64,000 nucleotides of DNA from Bosea sp. BIWAKO-01 (GTDB lineage Bacteria; Pseudomonadota; Alphaproteobacteria; Rhizobiales; Beijerinckiaceae). The notes beneath the pieces were generated by a model. That model was not told the origin of the DNA, did no database searches, and saw only the letters and a list, made by a program, of their open reading frames with translations. Positions 37,196 to 45,895 of the stretch are shown piece by piece; the first letter of the stretch is position 1; the number at the start of each line of letters is the position of its first letter. Location: contig NZ_BCQA01000001.1 in assembly GCF_001748145.1 (NCBI RefSeq), positions 930,001 to 994,000 of the forward strand. Reading direction: 5' to 3'. Position numbers and translations under genes: made by a program.

Positions 37196-37948
37196 TCAGC
37201 CCGATCTCGAGACCCAATCGCCCAATGTCGCCTGGACCAGGGCAAGCGCCGCGACCGCCGCCGTATCGGCGCGCAGGATGCGCGGGCCGAGCGAGATACG
37301 GATTGTCTTGGGGCGAGACAGCACTCGCCGGCGCTCTTCGTCGTCAAAGCCGCCTTCGGGACCAATCAGCAGGGCGAGCGGTGCTGGTGGGGTTTCCGCC
37401 AGCGCGCTCACAGGGCTCGCCGCCGCCATGCCCTCGTCGCAGAAGATCAGCAGGCGCTCGGGCTCGAGAGCGGCCAGCACCACGTCGAGCGACTGCTCGG
37501 AACGGATGTCCGGCAAGGCCAGGATGCCGCATTGTTCGGCGGCCTCGATGGCATTGGCCTTGAGGCGCTCGAGGTTCAACCGCGAGACCTGCGTGCGTCG
37601 GGTGAGCACTGGCTGCAGCACACCGGCACCCATCTCCACCGCCTTCTGTGCCATGTAATCGAGCCGGGCATGTTTCAGCGGTGCGAAGAGGTAATGCAGG
37701 TCTGGAACGGGAGTCTGGTGCTGCACCTGCCGCAATGGGCGCAGGCTCGCCTGCTTTCGCCCTTCCGGGACGATCGCGGCAAGCCATTCGCCATCCCGCC
37801 CGTTGAAAACGAGGACGCCGTCGCCCTCCCGCAGGCGCAGGACGTTGAGAAGGTAATTGGCCTGCTCCCGATCGAGAGGAACGGGCACTTCCCGTACCAA
37901 CGCGGAATCGAGATAGAGCCGATGTTTCGGCAGATCTGGCATCGGCAT
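37196..37948 (-). CDS. rsmE: 16S rRNA (uracil-1498-N3)-methyltransferase
   Basis: Methylates U1498 of 16S rRNA with S-adenosylmethionine. The product is 250 aa. The PUA-like N-terminal domain reads HRLYLDSALVREVPVPLDRE; the SPOUT domain contains LLIGPEGGFDDEE and the knot segment SLGPRILRADTAAVAAL. I chose the ATG at 37948 because HRLYLDS then falls at the expected place; longer in-frame starts exist upstream. Confidence 0.95.
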   Translation of the reverse strand: MPMPDLPKHRLYLDSALVREVPVPLDREQANYLLNVLRLREGDGVLVFNGRDGEWLAAIVPEGRKQASLRPLRQVQHQTPVPDLHYLFAPLKHARLDYMAQKAVEMGAGVLQPVLTRRTQVSRLNLERLKANAIEAAEQCGILALPDIRSEQSLDVVLAALEPERLLIFCDEGMAAASPVSALAETPPAPLALLIGPEGGFDDEERRRVLSRPKTIRISLGPRILRADTAAVAALALVQATLGDWVSRSG

Positions 37949-38150
37949 AGGCGCAAACAGTCTCCACTCTTGCGACAGCAACTGATTTTGCGATGCCATT
38001 GCGGCGGGAAAGTCGCCACATTCTTCGTTTATTCGCAAGAGTCGGTAACAGAATTCGGTTCGATGTTGCCTGACGCTTGGCGAGACCGCCCCTCTGCTGA
38101 TATGGAGTGCGCGGTTCGAGGAACCCTCACCGATTGGGAGCAGGACTATT

Positions 38151-38627
38151 ATGCGGCGATACGTGGCCTCGGGGTTGATTGCGACGCTCGGCTTGGCAGC
38201 GGCGACATTCCTCCACGTCAGCCCCGCGAGCGCTCAGGCCTCGGGCTGCGAACAGCTTCAAAAGCTCCTGCAGGAGCGGCAGTCGATCGTCGCGCGGTTG
38301 AACAGCGCTTCCAAGGCGAAGCGCAAGCTGACGCCGACTGAGGCCTGCGGCACGCTCGGCAGCCTCGTCAACAACGGCAACGCCACCCTCAAATTCGCGA
38401 CCGCCAATCAGGACTGGTGCCAGATTCCGCCGACCTTCGTGGACGGCATGAAGGCTGACAATGAGAAGGCGGCAGGCTTCCGCAATCAGGCCTGCAATGC
38501 GGTCAAGCAGCAGGCGGCCATGCAGCGCAAGGCGCAGCAGCAAGCGCAGCAGCAGGGCAATAATCCGTTCGGCGGCGGCGATGCGTTGACCGGCGGCCCG
38601 ATGCGGGTGCCGCAGGGCGCGCTCTGA
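38151..38627 (+). CDS. Small secreted hypothetical protein
   Basis: The product is 158 aa. The signal peptide (RRYVASGLIATLGLAAATFL, cleavage near ASAQA) predicts a periplasmic or secreted protein. The mature part has four Cys (SGCEQL, TEACGT, QDWCQI and NQACNA), likely forming two disulfides, and ends in a Gln-rich segment (about 118-135) and Gly/Pro. I do not recognise a named family. It lies divergent from rsmE and seven bases before ubiA, so it may be co-transcribed with ubiA. Confidence 0.75.
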   Translation: MRRYVASGLIATLGLAAATFLHVSPASAQASGCEQLQKLLQERQSIVARLNSASKAKRKLTPTEACGTLGSLVNNGNATLKFATANQDWCQIPPTFVDGMKADNEKAAGFRNQACNAVKQQAAMQRKAQQQAQQQGNNPFGGGDALTGGPMRVPQGAL

Positions 38628-38634
38628 TCTCGTC

Positions 38635-39600
38635 ATGGCCCTGGCCTCGAAGCCAGCCGGTGCATCCCTGGCTGATGCCCCCCTCCCCGACGCACTGAAG
38701 GGCCATTGGGTCGATACCCGGGCGCCGCAATGGCTGCGCCCTTATCTCAAACTTGCCCGCATCGACCGGCCGATTGGCTGGTGGTTGCTGCTGCTGCCAT
38801 GCTGGTGGGCCGCGGGGCTCGCGGCCATCGCGAGCGGCAGCGCATTTCCCAATCTCTGGCACGGCCTGCTCTTCTTGGTTGGTGCCGTCGTGATGCGGGC
38901 CGCGGGCTCGACCTTCAACGATATCGTCGACCGCAAGCTCGATGCGCAGGTGGCACGAACGCGCGGCCGCCCATTGCCCTCCGGGCAGATCACAACCAAG
39001 GCGGCCGCACTCTTCATGGTTGCGCTGTCATTGGTCGGGCTGCTGATCCTCGTCCAGTTCAATCGCTTCACGATCCTGCTCGGCATCGGCTCGCTGGCGA
39101 TCGTCGCGATCTATCCCTTCATGAAGCGCGTCACCAACATGCCGCAATTCGTGCTGGGCCTCGCCTTCTCATGGGGTGGGCTCCTGGGCTGGAGCGCGGT
39201 GTTCGGGCGGCTCGATCCACCGGCCTACCTGATCTACGCGGCTGCGATCGTCTGGACCATCGGCTACGACACCATCTACGCCATGCAGGACATCGAGGAC
39301 GATGTGATCGCCGGCATCAAGTCGAGTGCCCGCTATTTCGGGTCCTGGACGCGCGAGGCGGTAGGCCTCTGCTTCGCGCTCTCCGTCGCACTCGCCGGCC
39401 TGGCAACCTGGAGCGCGGGCAGCGGTGCAATCGCCTGGATTGGGCTTGCGGCCTTTGCAGCGCATCTCGCCCGGCAGGTTTCCCGTATCCAGGGCGCCAC
39501 CTCCCCGGTCGCCCTGGGATTGTTCCGCTCCAACCGCAATGCCGGCCTGCTGCTGGCCGGCGGCTATGCGCTCGATGCGTTGAGCCGCGCTTTCCTGTGA
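38635..39600 (+). CDS. ubiA: 4-hydroxybenzoate polyprenyltransferase
   Basis: Membrane enzyme that prenylates 4-hydroxybenzoate in ubiquinone synthesis. The product is 321 aa with about eight or nine helices. The first Asp-rich motif is NDIVDRKLDAQVARTRGRPL and the second is YDTIYAMQDIEDD. Start at the ATG 38635. It ends just before a palindromic element that probably terminates both it and the convergent DUF6101 gene. Confidence 0.95.
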   Translation: MALASKPAGASLADAPLPDALKGHWVDTRAPQWLRPYLKLARIDRPIGWWLLLLPCWWAAGLAAIASGSAFPNLWHGLLFLVGAVVMRAAGSTFNDIVDRKLDAQVARTRGRPLPSGQITTKAAALFMVALSLVGLLILVQFNRFTILLGIGSLAIVAIYPFMKRVTNMPQFVLGLAFSWGGLLGWSAVFGRLDPPAYLIYAAAIVWTIGYDTIYAMQDIEDDVIAGIKSSARYFGSWTREAVGLCFALSVALAGLATWSAGSGAIAWIGLAAFAAHLARQVSRIQGATSPVALGLFRSNRNAGLLLAGGYALDALSRAFL

Positions 39601-39674
39601 AATGAAGGCCCAAGGCAGCGGCCCGAAGAGCGGTTTGCGGTCTTCGGGAAAGCCGATGCCGCCACAGGAGATTA

Positions 39675-39711
39675 GATCATGGGACGGGATACGAAATCCG
39701 GTCCCATGATC
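39675..39711. repeat. Palindromic repeat copy B; probable bidirectional terminator
   Basis: GATCATGGGAC (39675-39685) and GTCCCATGATC (39701-39711) form a perfect 11-bp stem, extended inward by GGAT/ATCC after one mismatch. It resembles the hairpin at 30278-30314. A degenerate partner hairpin (GCCCGAAGAGCGG...TCTTCGGG) precedes it near 39620-39650. It lies between convergent ubiA and the DUF6101 gene. Confidence 0.7.
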
Positions 39712-39721
39712 AAAGCGCAGC

Positions 39722-40261
39722 TCAATCCGTCAGCCGCTCGCCGGAGACGATGACCGGCCGCACTGGCAGCTGCGCGGTCTTGCGCCGTGTCAGAAAGCGT
39801 GGGCGGCGGCCATTGAGAAAGGCGTGCCGACGGCGGATGCGGATCGGCCCCAGTGCCAGCCGGCCGAGCTGAGGAAAGGGCTCGGTGATCACGCCATCGA
39901 CGGATTCGAGCAACAGCGGCAAACCGCTGCTGCGACCGCAGTCGCGCCAATGTGCCACAGCGTCTTCGGCATCGAAGACCGCGACGCTGATCGCACGGCC
40001 ATCGCCGGCCGTCAGCGCGAGTTCCAGTCGTTCATCTTCGCCGGACGGATTGGCTAGCCGCAGGGCAATGCCGCGCCAGCCGGGGTTTCCGCGCAAGATC
40101 CTCACCGAGGCGATGCGCTCGATGCGAGGCGCCTCGACCTGCACCGGCATCGGATTGCGGGCGACTATGCTGCTATGGTTCGGGCAGCCGAGAAGGTTCG
40201 GCGCAAAGCCGACCTCCCCGGCAGCCGGCGTGACGCTGGCCATCGGTTTTACGCCTCTCAT
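39722..40261 (-). CDS. DUF6101-like hypothetical protein
   Basis: The product is 179 aa, soluble, without a signal peptide. The C-terminus is strongly basic (RIRRRHAFLNGRRPRFLTRR). Size and placement match an uncharacterised rhizobial family I recall as DUF6101. The start may be 40261 (AGGGA just upstream) or the Met six codons later. Function unknown. Confidence 0.65.
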   Translation of the reverse strand: MRGVKPMASVTPAAGEVGFAPNLLGCPNHSSIVARNPMPVQVEAPRIERIASVRILRGNPGWRGIALRLANPSGEDERLELALTAGDGRAISVAVFDAEDAVAHWRDCGRSSGLPLLLESVDGVITEPFPQLGRLALGPIRIRRRHAFLNGRRPRFLTRRKTAQLPVRPVIVSGERLTD

Positions 40262-40489
40262 GTCCCTGCTGCGCGGAGCCCTCTGTGAAGTCCGGGGCTC
40301 TCGTGCTTGCAGGGTGGAGAGTGGACCGCAGCCCTATCCGAGCACTTAAGAGCTTCGGTTAAAGGAATGTGTTGCGGCCATTTCGGCGTCTAAATCGGCC
40401 GCTATCGGGCGTGATGCTTGACGGAATCTTTCGCAACTGCGCTGCTTTTTCACCTTGAAACCGCAGCAGGGAGGCTCGATAGGGAGCGC

Positions 40490-41317
40490 ATGACTTCGCA
40501 AACGCTGTCTGTCGCCCCGGATCTTCTGCCTCAAGTTCGGGAAAGCTGCATCGAGGCGGGTGCGCTGGCACTCGAACTGTTCCGCCCCGGAGCCAGGACC
40601 GCGGCCCGGACATGGTCGAAGAGCGGCGGCTCGCCTGTCACCGAAGCCGACATCGCCGTCGATACTTTCCTGCGGATCAGACTCTCGGAATTGCTGCCGG
40701 AGGCCGCATGGCTATCGGAAGAGACCGCCGACGACGCGCAGCGGCTGTCGCGCCGTCTCGTCTGGGTCGTCGACCCCATCGATGGAACGCGCGCGTTCAT
40801 GTCGGGTTCGCCGGACTGGGCGGTTTGCGTCGCCCTCCTCGCTGATGGCGCACCGGTGACCGGCGTCGTGCATGCGCCCGCCTGCGGCGCAACCTATACG
40901 GCTCGACGGCACGGGGGAGCCTACTGCAACGACCGGCCGATCGCGACGACCCGCCTGACCACGCTCGGCGGCGCTCGCATTGCGGGGCCAAAGCCGATGC
41001 TCGACGCCCTGGCGCGGATCGAGACGTTCGACGCTGCCGAGAAGATCCCTTCGCTCGCACTCAGGCTGGCACGGATTGCGGACGGCACGATCGATGCCGG
41101 GCTCGTCTCCCCTGATGCGCGGGACTGGGACCTTGCCGCCGCCCATCTCGTGCTGGACGAAGCCGGCGGCCGGCTCAGCGGCGGGAGCGGCAACCCCGTC
41201 GTCTACAACCGCGAGGTGCCGGTCCACGGCATGCTCGTTGCCAGTGGCGCAAGCCTCGCGGAGCCGTTGCTTGCTGCAATGCAGCGCCTGCGCGAGATCC
41301 CGCCGCAGAGCGCCTGA
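40490..41317 (+). CDS. Inositol-monophosphatase family phosphatase (CysQ-like)
   Basis: Metal-dependent phosphatase of 275 aa. Motif A is WVVDPIDGTRAFMSGSPDWA and the C-terminal motif B is DARDWDLAAAHLVLDEAGG. The upstream Glu is in LSEETADD. Likely 3'(2'),5'-bisphosphate nucleotidase or a related sugar-phosphate phosphatase; families in this fold are hard to tell apart. Start at the ATG 40490 with AGGGAG upstream. First gene of the lipid A-linked block. Confidence 0.85.
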   Translation: MTSQTLSVAPDLLPQVRESCIEAGALALELFRPGARTAARTWSKSGGSPVTEADIAVDTFLRIRLSELLPEAAWLSEETADDAQRLSRRLVWVVDPIDGTRAFMSGSPDWAVCVALLADGAPVTGVVHAPACGATYTARRHGGAYCNDRPIATTRLTTLGGARIAGPKPMLDALARIETFDAAEKIPSLALRLARIADGTIDAGLVSPDARDWDLAAAHLVLDEAGGRLSGGSGNPVVYNREVPVHGMLVASGASLAEPLLAAMQRLREIPPQSA

Positions 41318-41427
41318 AGGCCAGCCGCTTTCCGACAAATGCAACCTCGCTCAATCGGCACTCGCACCGCTCGCGCGGATAGCTTATCTGGTGCCGCGGC
41401 AGAGCCTCATTCCCGCTGGAGAGACAA

Positions 41428-41670
41428 ATGAACGCAGACACCGACCAGAAGCAGCTTCTTCATCTCGTCTTCGGCGGCGAGCTGAGCTCCCTTGACGGCA
41501 TCACCTTCAAGGACCTGGCGAAGCTCGACATCGTCGGCATCTACCCGAACTATGCGAGCGCCCATGCGGCCTGGAAGGCCAAGGCGCAGGCGACCGTCGA
41601 CCAGGCTCAGATGCGCTACTTCGTTGTGCACCTGCATCGTCTGCTCGATCCCGAAACTGCGAAGTCCTGA
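41428..41670 (+). CDS. DUF4170 family protein
   Basis: The product is 80 aa. The core HLVFGGELSSLDGITFKDL and VGIYPNYASAHAAWKAKAQ is typical of DUF4170, which in this order nearly always sits between the cysQ-like gene and the lipid A acyltransferase. No membrane segment. Function unknown. Confidence 0.85.
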   Translation: MNADTDQKQLLHLVFGGELSSLDGITFKDLAKLDIVGIYPNYASAHAAWKAKAQATVDQAQMRYFVVHLHRLLDPETAKS

Positions 41671-41709
41671 GCCGCGAGACAGGCATTCAGCGGTTCGGAA
41701 GCGGAGTTC

Positions 41710-42441
41710 ATGGGCTTTTCCATCCTCAAGACGCGCGTGGCGCAAGAGACGCTCGGCCGGCTGCTGGCCGGCTATCTCAAACTCGTCCGCCGCACCAGCC
41801 GAACCGTCGTCGAACCGGCCGACATCTATGATCATATCCGGCCGGAGCTGCCGCTGATCATTGCGATGTGGCATGGCCAGCACATCATGATCCCCTTCGC
41901 ACGGCCGGATTGGATGCCCGCCTGCTCGCTGGTTTCCCGCCACGGCGATGGCGGTTTCAACGCCGTGGCGCTGCGCGAACTCGGCATCGGCGCCATCCGC
42001 GGCTCAGGGGCGCTCGGCCGCAAGGTCCGCGAGAAGGGTGGCGCGAGCGCGTTCCTCGCCATGGTTCGACGCCTGGCCGCCGGCGACACCATGGTGCTCA
42101 CCGCCGACATTCCCAAGCGCGCCCGCGTCGCGGGGCCTGGCATCATCGCGCTGGCCAAGGCATCGGGTCGCCCGGTCCATCCGGTTGCCGTGGTGACGAG
42201 CCGGCGCATCGATTTCAACAGCTGGGACCGCGCCTCGATCGGGCTGCCCTTCGGCCGCTGCGCGATCGTGGTCGGCGATCCGATCCGGATCGCGCGCGAT
42301 GCCGACGAGGCCACGAGCGAAGCCGCCCGTCTCGCGCTCCAGGCCGGGCTCGACGCGGTCCATGCCCGCGCCTATGAGCTGGTCGGTTCCCGCGACCCCG
42401 GTGCGGGGCTCCGCGCTGCAACAGGAGCCAAAGCGGCATGA
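41710..42441 (+). CDS. Lysophospholipid acyltransferase family protein (DUF374)
   Basis: The product is 243 aa. It carries IAMWHGQHIMIPFA and RHGDGGFNAVALRELG, the modified acyltransferase motifs of DUF374, and later VLTADIPKRARVAGPGII. Probably attaches an acyl chain to lipid A or another envelope lipid; this is inferred from its fixed place beside waaA and lpxK. It overlaps waaA by ATGA. Confidence 0.85.
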   Translation: MGFSILKTRVAQETLGRLLAGYLKLVRRTSRTVVEPADIYDHIRPELPLIIAMWHGQHIMIPFARPDWMPACSLVSRHGDGGFNAVALRELGIGAIRGSGALGRKVREKGGASAFLAMVRRLAAGDTMVLTADIPKRARVAGPGIIALAKASGRPVHPVAVVTSRRIDFNSWDRASIGLPFGRCAIVVGDPIRIARDADEATSEAARLALQAGLDAVHARAYELVGSRDPGAGLRAATGAKAA

Positions 42442-43742
42442 GCGGCAAGGGCCCCTTCCTCAGAGCCTACCGCATGGCGACTGCGCTGTTCGAGCCGGCC
42501 GCTGCGGGCCTGCTGGTCTGGCGCCGCCGTCGCGGCAAGGAAGATCCGACACGTTTCGCCGAGCGCCGCGGCTATCCCGGCGTCCAGCGGCCCGACCAGA
42601 CGCTGATCTGGCTGCATGGCGCCAGCGTCGGCGAGACGGTGACGCTGCTCCCTCTGATCGAGCGCCTGCAGCGGCGCGGGCTGGCCGTTCTCGTGACCTC
42701 CGGCACCGTGACCTCGGCGCGCCTGCTTGCAGCGCGTTTGCCAGCCGGCGCCATCCACCAGTACCTGCCGCTCGACGTACCGCGCTACATGCGCCGCTTC
42801 CTGGACTATTGGCAGCCGGCCATGGGGCTGATCTGCGAATCCGAAATCTGGCCCAATATGGTGATCGAGGCGCGCAAGCGGGATATTCCGCTCGTGCTGG
42901 TCAATGCCCGGATGTCGGAGCGCTCCTTCAAGCGCTGGTACAGGGCGCCCAGGACCTCACGCTACCTGCTCTCCAGCTTCGATTCCTGCCTTGCCCAGTC
43001 GCAGGGCGACGGCGAGCGTCTTGCCCAGCTCGGCGCACCGCGTGTCAGCATCGCCGGCAATCTGAAATTCGATGTCGCGGCGCCCCCGGCCGACCCGAAC
43101 ACGCTCGCGATCCTCGATGGGCTGACCGCCGGCCGGCCGATCTGGATCGCCGCCAGCACGCATCCGGGCGAGGAGGAGCAGATCCTGTCGGCCCATCTCG
43201 GCATCAAGCCGCATGTGCCGAAACTGCTCACGATCATCGCTCCGCGGCACCCTCAGCGTGGCCAGGAAATCGAGGATCTCGCCCGGGCCAACGGTGTCGC
43301 CGTCGCGCGGCGCGCGGCTGGAGAGATGCCGGACCCCGATATCGAGCTCTATATCGCCGACACGGTCAACGAGCTCGGCCTCTTCTATCGCCTCTCGCAA
43401 GTGGCCTTCCTTGGCGGTTCGCTCGTGCCGATGATCGGCGGACATAATCCGATCGAGCCCGCCAAGCTCGGCTGCGCCCTGCTGCACGGGCCGTATGTCC
43501 ATAACAACGCCGAGATCTTTGCCGCCTTCGATCAGGGCGGCGGCGCACGCGAAGTTCCCGACGTGCAGGCGCTCGCAGGCGCAGTGCATCGCTGGCTCAG
43601 CGACCCGGCAGCCGCACGGCAGGCAGCGCGCGCGGCGGGGCAAACCAGCAAGCAGCTCGGCGGCGCATTGAGCCGCACGGAACAGGCTATCGAACCGCTC
43701 CTGATGCGCGTCGCCCTGGGCCAGCGCGAGATCGACAGCTGA
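42438..43742 (+). CDS. waaA: 3-deoxy-D-manno-octulosonic acid transferase
   Basis: Inner-membrane glycosyltransferase that adds Kdo to lipid A precursors. The product is 434 aa. GT-B motifs visible are WLHGASVGETVTLLPLIERL, ICESEIWPNMVIEA and the donor site GGSLVPMIGGHNPIEPAKLG. It overlaps both neighbours (ATGA with the acyltransferase, TGATG with lpxK), so the three are coupled. Confidence 0.95.
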   Translation: MSGKGPFLRAYRMATALFEPAAAGLLVWRRRRGKEDPTRFAERRGYPGVQRPDQTLIWLHGASVGETVTLLPLIERLQRRGLAVLVTSGTVTSARLLAARLPAGAIHQYLPLDVPRYMRRFLDYWQPAMGLICESEIWPNMVIEARKRDIPLVLVNARMSERSFKRWYRAPRTSRYLLSSFDSCLAQSQGDGERLAQLGAPRVSIAGNLKFDVAAPPADPNTLAILDGLTAGRPIWIAASTHPGEEEQILSAHLGIKPHVPKLLTIIAPRHPQRGQEIEDLARANGVAVARRAAGEMPDPDIELYIADTVNELGLFYRLSQVAFLGGSLVPMIGGHNPIEPAKLGCALLHGPYVHNNAEIFAAFDQGGGAREVPDVQALAGAVHRWLSDPAAARQAARAAGQTSKQLGGALSRTEQAIEPLLMRVALGQREIDS

Positions 43743-44794
43743 TGCGCGCACCAACGTTCTGGTGGCAGCATCGGCCGAGCCTTCTTGCCCGGCTGCTGCA
43801 ACCGATCGGCTCTCTCTACGGAGCACTTACCGCGCGCCGCATGCGCCAGACCGGTACCGATGCAGGCATCCCGGTGATCTGCGTCGGGAATTTCATCGCC
43901 GGCGGTGCCGGCAAGACGCCAACGGCGATCGCCCTCGCTGCGCTTGCGACCGCCCGCGGAGAAACGCCCTTCGTCCTGATGCGGGGCTATGGCGGACGGC
44001 TCGCCGGACCTGTCGAAGTGGACAGGCGTCACCATGATGCCAACGGCGTCGGGGACGAGGCCGTGCTGATGGCCTCTGCCGCCCGCACCGTGGTAGCCCG
44101 CGACCGACCGGCCGGAGCCGCCTTCGCGAAAGCGTTCGGTGCAAGCCTGATCATCATGGATGACGGGCTGCAGAACCCCTCGCTCACCAAACAGCTGCGG
44201 TTGGCCGTCGTCGATGGCGCGAGCGGGATCGGCAACGGTCTATGTCTGCCAGCCGGCCCGTTGCGGGCACCGCTGGCTGAGCAGTTGGCGATGACCGATG
44301 CTATCCTGGTGATTGGCCCGGGCGAGGCGGGGAACAGGGTCGCCGCCGCAGCCCAAGAGGCCGGCAAGCCGGTTCTGCGCGGGCGGCTTGCGCTGTCGGC
44401 CGGGATTGCCGACAGACTTCGTGGTCAGGCGGTTCTGGCCGTCTCCGGGATCGGGCGGCCGGAGAAATTCAGCGCGACCCTGCGCGAGGCCGGCGCCGAG
44501 ATTCGGGCCGAACATGCCTTCGGCGATCACCACGCCTACACGGCCGAGGACGTGGCCAAGATCATCCGCGAGGCTGCGGCGCAGGATTGCCTGGTGGCGA
44601 CCACCGAAAAAGACATGACAAAGCTCACCGCACTCTGGCCGTTTGCGGAGCAGCACCGCCTGCTGGCGGTCCCGGTCTCGCTCGTCTTCGACGAACCGAG
44701 CGAGATCACGCACCTGCTCGATGGCGTGAAGATGGGCTCTCAGGCACGCCCGGCGCGGCGCAGCCGCAACAGCACCGCCTCCGGAGAAACATAG
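43742..44794 (+). CDS. lpxK: Tetraacyldisaccharide 4'-kinase
   Basis: Phosphorylates the lipid A disaccharide at the 4' position. The product is 350 aa. The N-terminal amphipathic or membrane helix is followed by the P-loop VGNFIAGGAGKTPTA (about 48-62) and LIIMDDGLQNPSL (Walker B-like). Its last 55 bases overlap the convergent DUF2093 gene on the other strand. Confidence 0.95.
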   Translation: MRAPTFWWQHRPSLLARLLQPIGSLYGALTARRMRQTGTDAGIPVICVGNFIAGGAGKTPTAIALAALATARGETPFVLMRGYGGRLAGPVEVDRRHHDANGVGDEAVLMASAARTVVARDRPAGAAFAKAFGASLIIMDDGLQNPSLTKQLRLAVVDGASGIGNGLCLPAGPLRAPLAEQLAMTDAILVIGPGEAGNRVAAAAQEAGKPVLRGRLALSAGIADRLRGQAVLAVSGIGRPEKFSATLREAGAEIRAEHAFGDHHAYTAEDVAKIIREAAAQDCLVATTEKDMTKLTALWPFAEQHRLLAVPVSLVFDEPSEITHLLDGVKMGSQARPARRSRNSTASGET

Positions 44795-44961
44795 GCTTCC
44801 TGCCACTCGACCGACCAGTAGCGCAGGTCGTCGAGCTTGATCGGGGCGCCGGTCACGGCGCAACGCACGAAGGTGCCCGGGCGCACGACACGGAATTCGC
44901 CGTGACCATAGTCGACGGCAGCTTCGGGTCCCGGCACGGGCGGACGCTCGCTGATGTTCAT
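44740..44961 (-). CDS. DUF2093 family protein
   Basis: The product is 73 aa. The conserved core is FRVVRPGTFVRCAVTGAPIK and LDDLRYWSVEWQEAYVSPE, with a basic C-terminus. The family is limited to alphaproteobacteria and usually lies beside lpxK. Function unknown. Its 3' end overlaps lpxK tail-to-tail. Confidence 0.85.
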   Translation of the reverse strand: MNISERPPVPGPEAAVDYGHGEFRVVRPGTFVRCAVTGAPIKLDDLRYWSVEWQEAYVSPEAVLLRLRRAGRA

Positions 44962-45015
44962 CTGTAAGATCGAAAACCGTTGCTCAGTGAATGAATTATC
45001 CGATAACTCGGAGCT

Positions 45016-45882
45016 GTGATAGCGTTCCTGCCGATGATGTCCAGTCTCGTCCGACACGTCATGGCCCTTACAGGCCTCGCGCTGCTTTGGTGCGCGCCCG
45101 CTTCTGCGGGCGGCTATGAGCGCGTTCGCATCCCGGTCGAGGAAGGACAGCTGGACGGTGTGCTGTATCGCCCGAACGGTCCAGGGCCATTCCCGGCCGT
45201 AGTCGCGTTGCATGGTTGCGGCGGCCTGTGGCGCGACAATGGCAAATTGTCGGCCCGGCATTCGGACTGGGGCGAGCGGCTGGCCGCCGCTGGCTACGTC
45301 GTGCTGATGCCGGACAGCTACGGCTCGCGCAAGCTCGGCTCGCAATGCGGTGTCAAGGAACTGACGGTTCGGGCAAGCCGTGAGCGCGTGGCGGATGCGG
45401 CAGCGTCACGGCAATGGCTGCAGGCCCGCGGCGATGTCCGCAACAAGGAAATCGCCCTGCTCGGCTGGTCCGGAGGCGGCTCGACCGTGCTGACGGCGAT
45501 CCGCAAGGACCGGCGCCCGGCTGACGGCCAACCCGATTTCGCACGGGCCATCGCCTTTTATCCGGGCTGCCGCTTCCAATCGGAATCCGCCAGCTTCTCG
45601 GCCAGGCTGCCGACCCTGATCCTGATGGGCGATGCGGATGACTGGACGCCGCCCGCGCCGTGCGACCATCTCGCCAAGGCGGCACGGGCGCGTGGCGAAG
45701 CGATCGAACTTGTCCTCTATCCCGGTGCGCTGCATGATTTCGATCACCCTCGCCTCGAGGTGAAGGAGCGCAGCGACGTGGCGTATTCCGCGACCGGAAG
45801 CGGCAAGGTCACGGTGGGGACACATCCTGAAGCGCGCGATGACGCGATCAAGCGCGTCAAGAGCTTTCTGATGGGGCGTTGA
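45016..45882 (+). CDS. Secreted alpha/beta hydrolase, dienelactone hydrolase family
   Basis: The product is 288 aa with an N-terminal signal peptide (VRHVMALTGLALLWCAPASA). The alpha/beta hydrolase fold shows VVALHGCGGLW (oxyanion), the nucleophile elbow GWSGGGS, the Asp in LMGDADDWTPP and the His in LHDFDHP. The natural substrate is unknown; it is exported, unlike classical dienelactone hydrolase. GTG start at 45016 with GGAG close by; the ATG at 45034 is an alternative. Confidence 0.85.
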   Translation: MIAFLPMMSSLVRHVMALTGLALLWCAPASAGGYERVRIPVEEGQLDGVLYRPNGPGPFPAVVALHGCGGLWRDNGKLSARHSDWGERLAAAGYVVLMPDSYGSRKLGSQCGVKELTVRASRERVADAAASRQWLQARGDVRNKEIALLGWSGGGSTVLTAIRKDRRPADGQPDFARAIAFYPGCRFQSESASFSARLPTLILMGDADDWTPPAPCDHLAKAARARGEAIELVLYPGALHDFDHPRLEVKERSDVAYSATGSGKVTVGTHPEARDDAIKRVKSFLMGR

Positions 45883-45895
45883 GCGCCCCGGTCAG

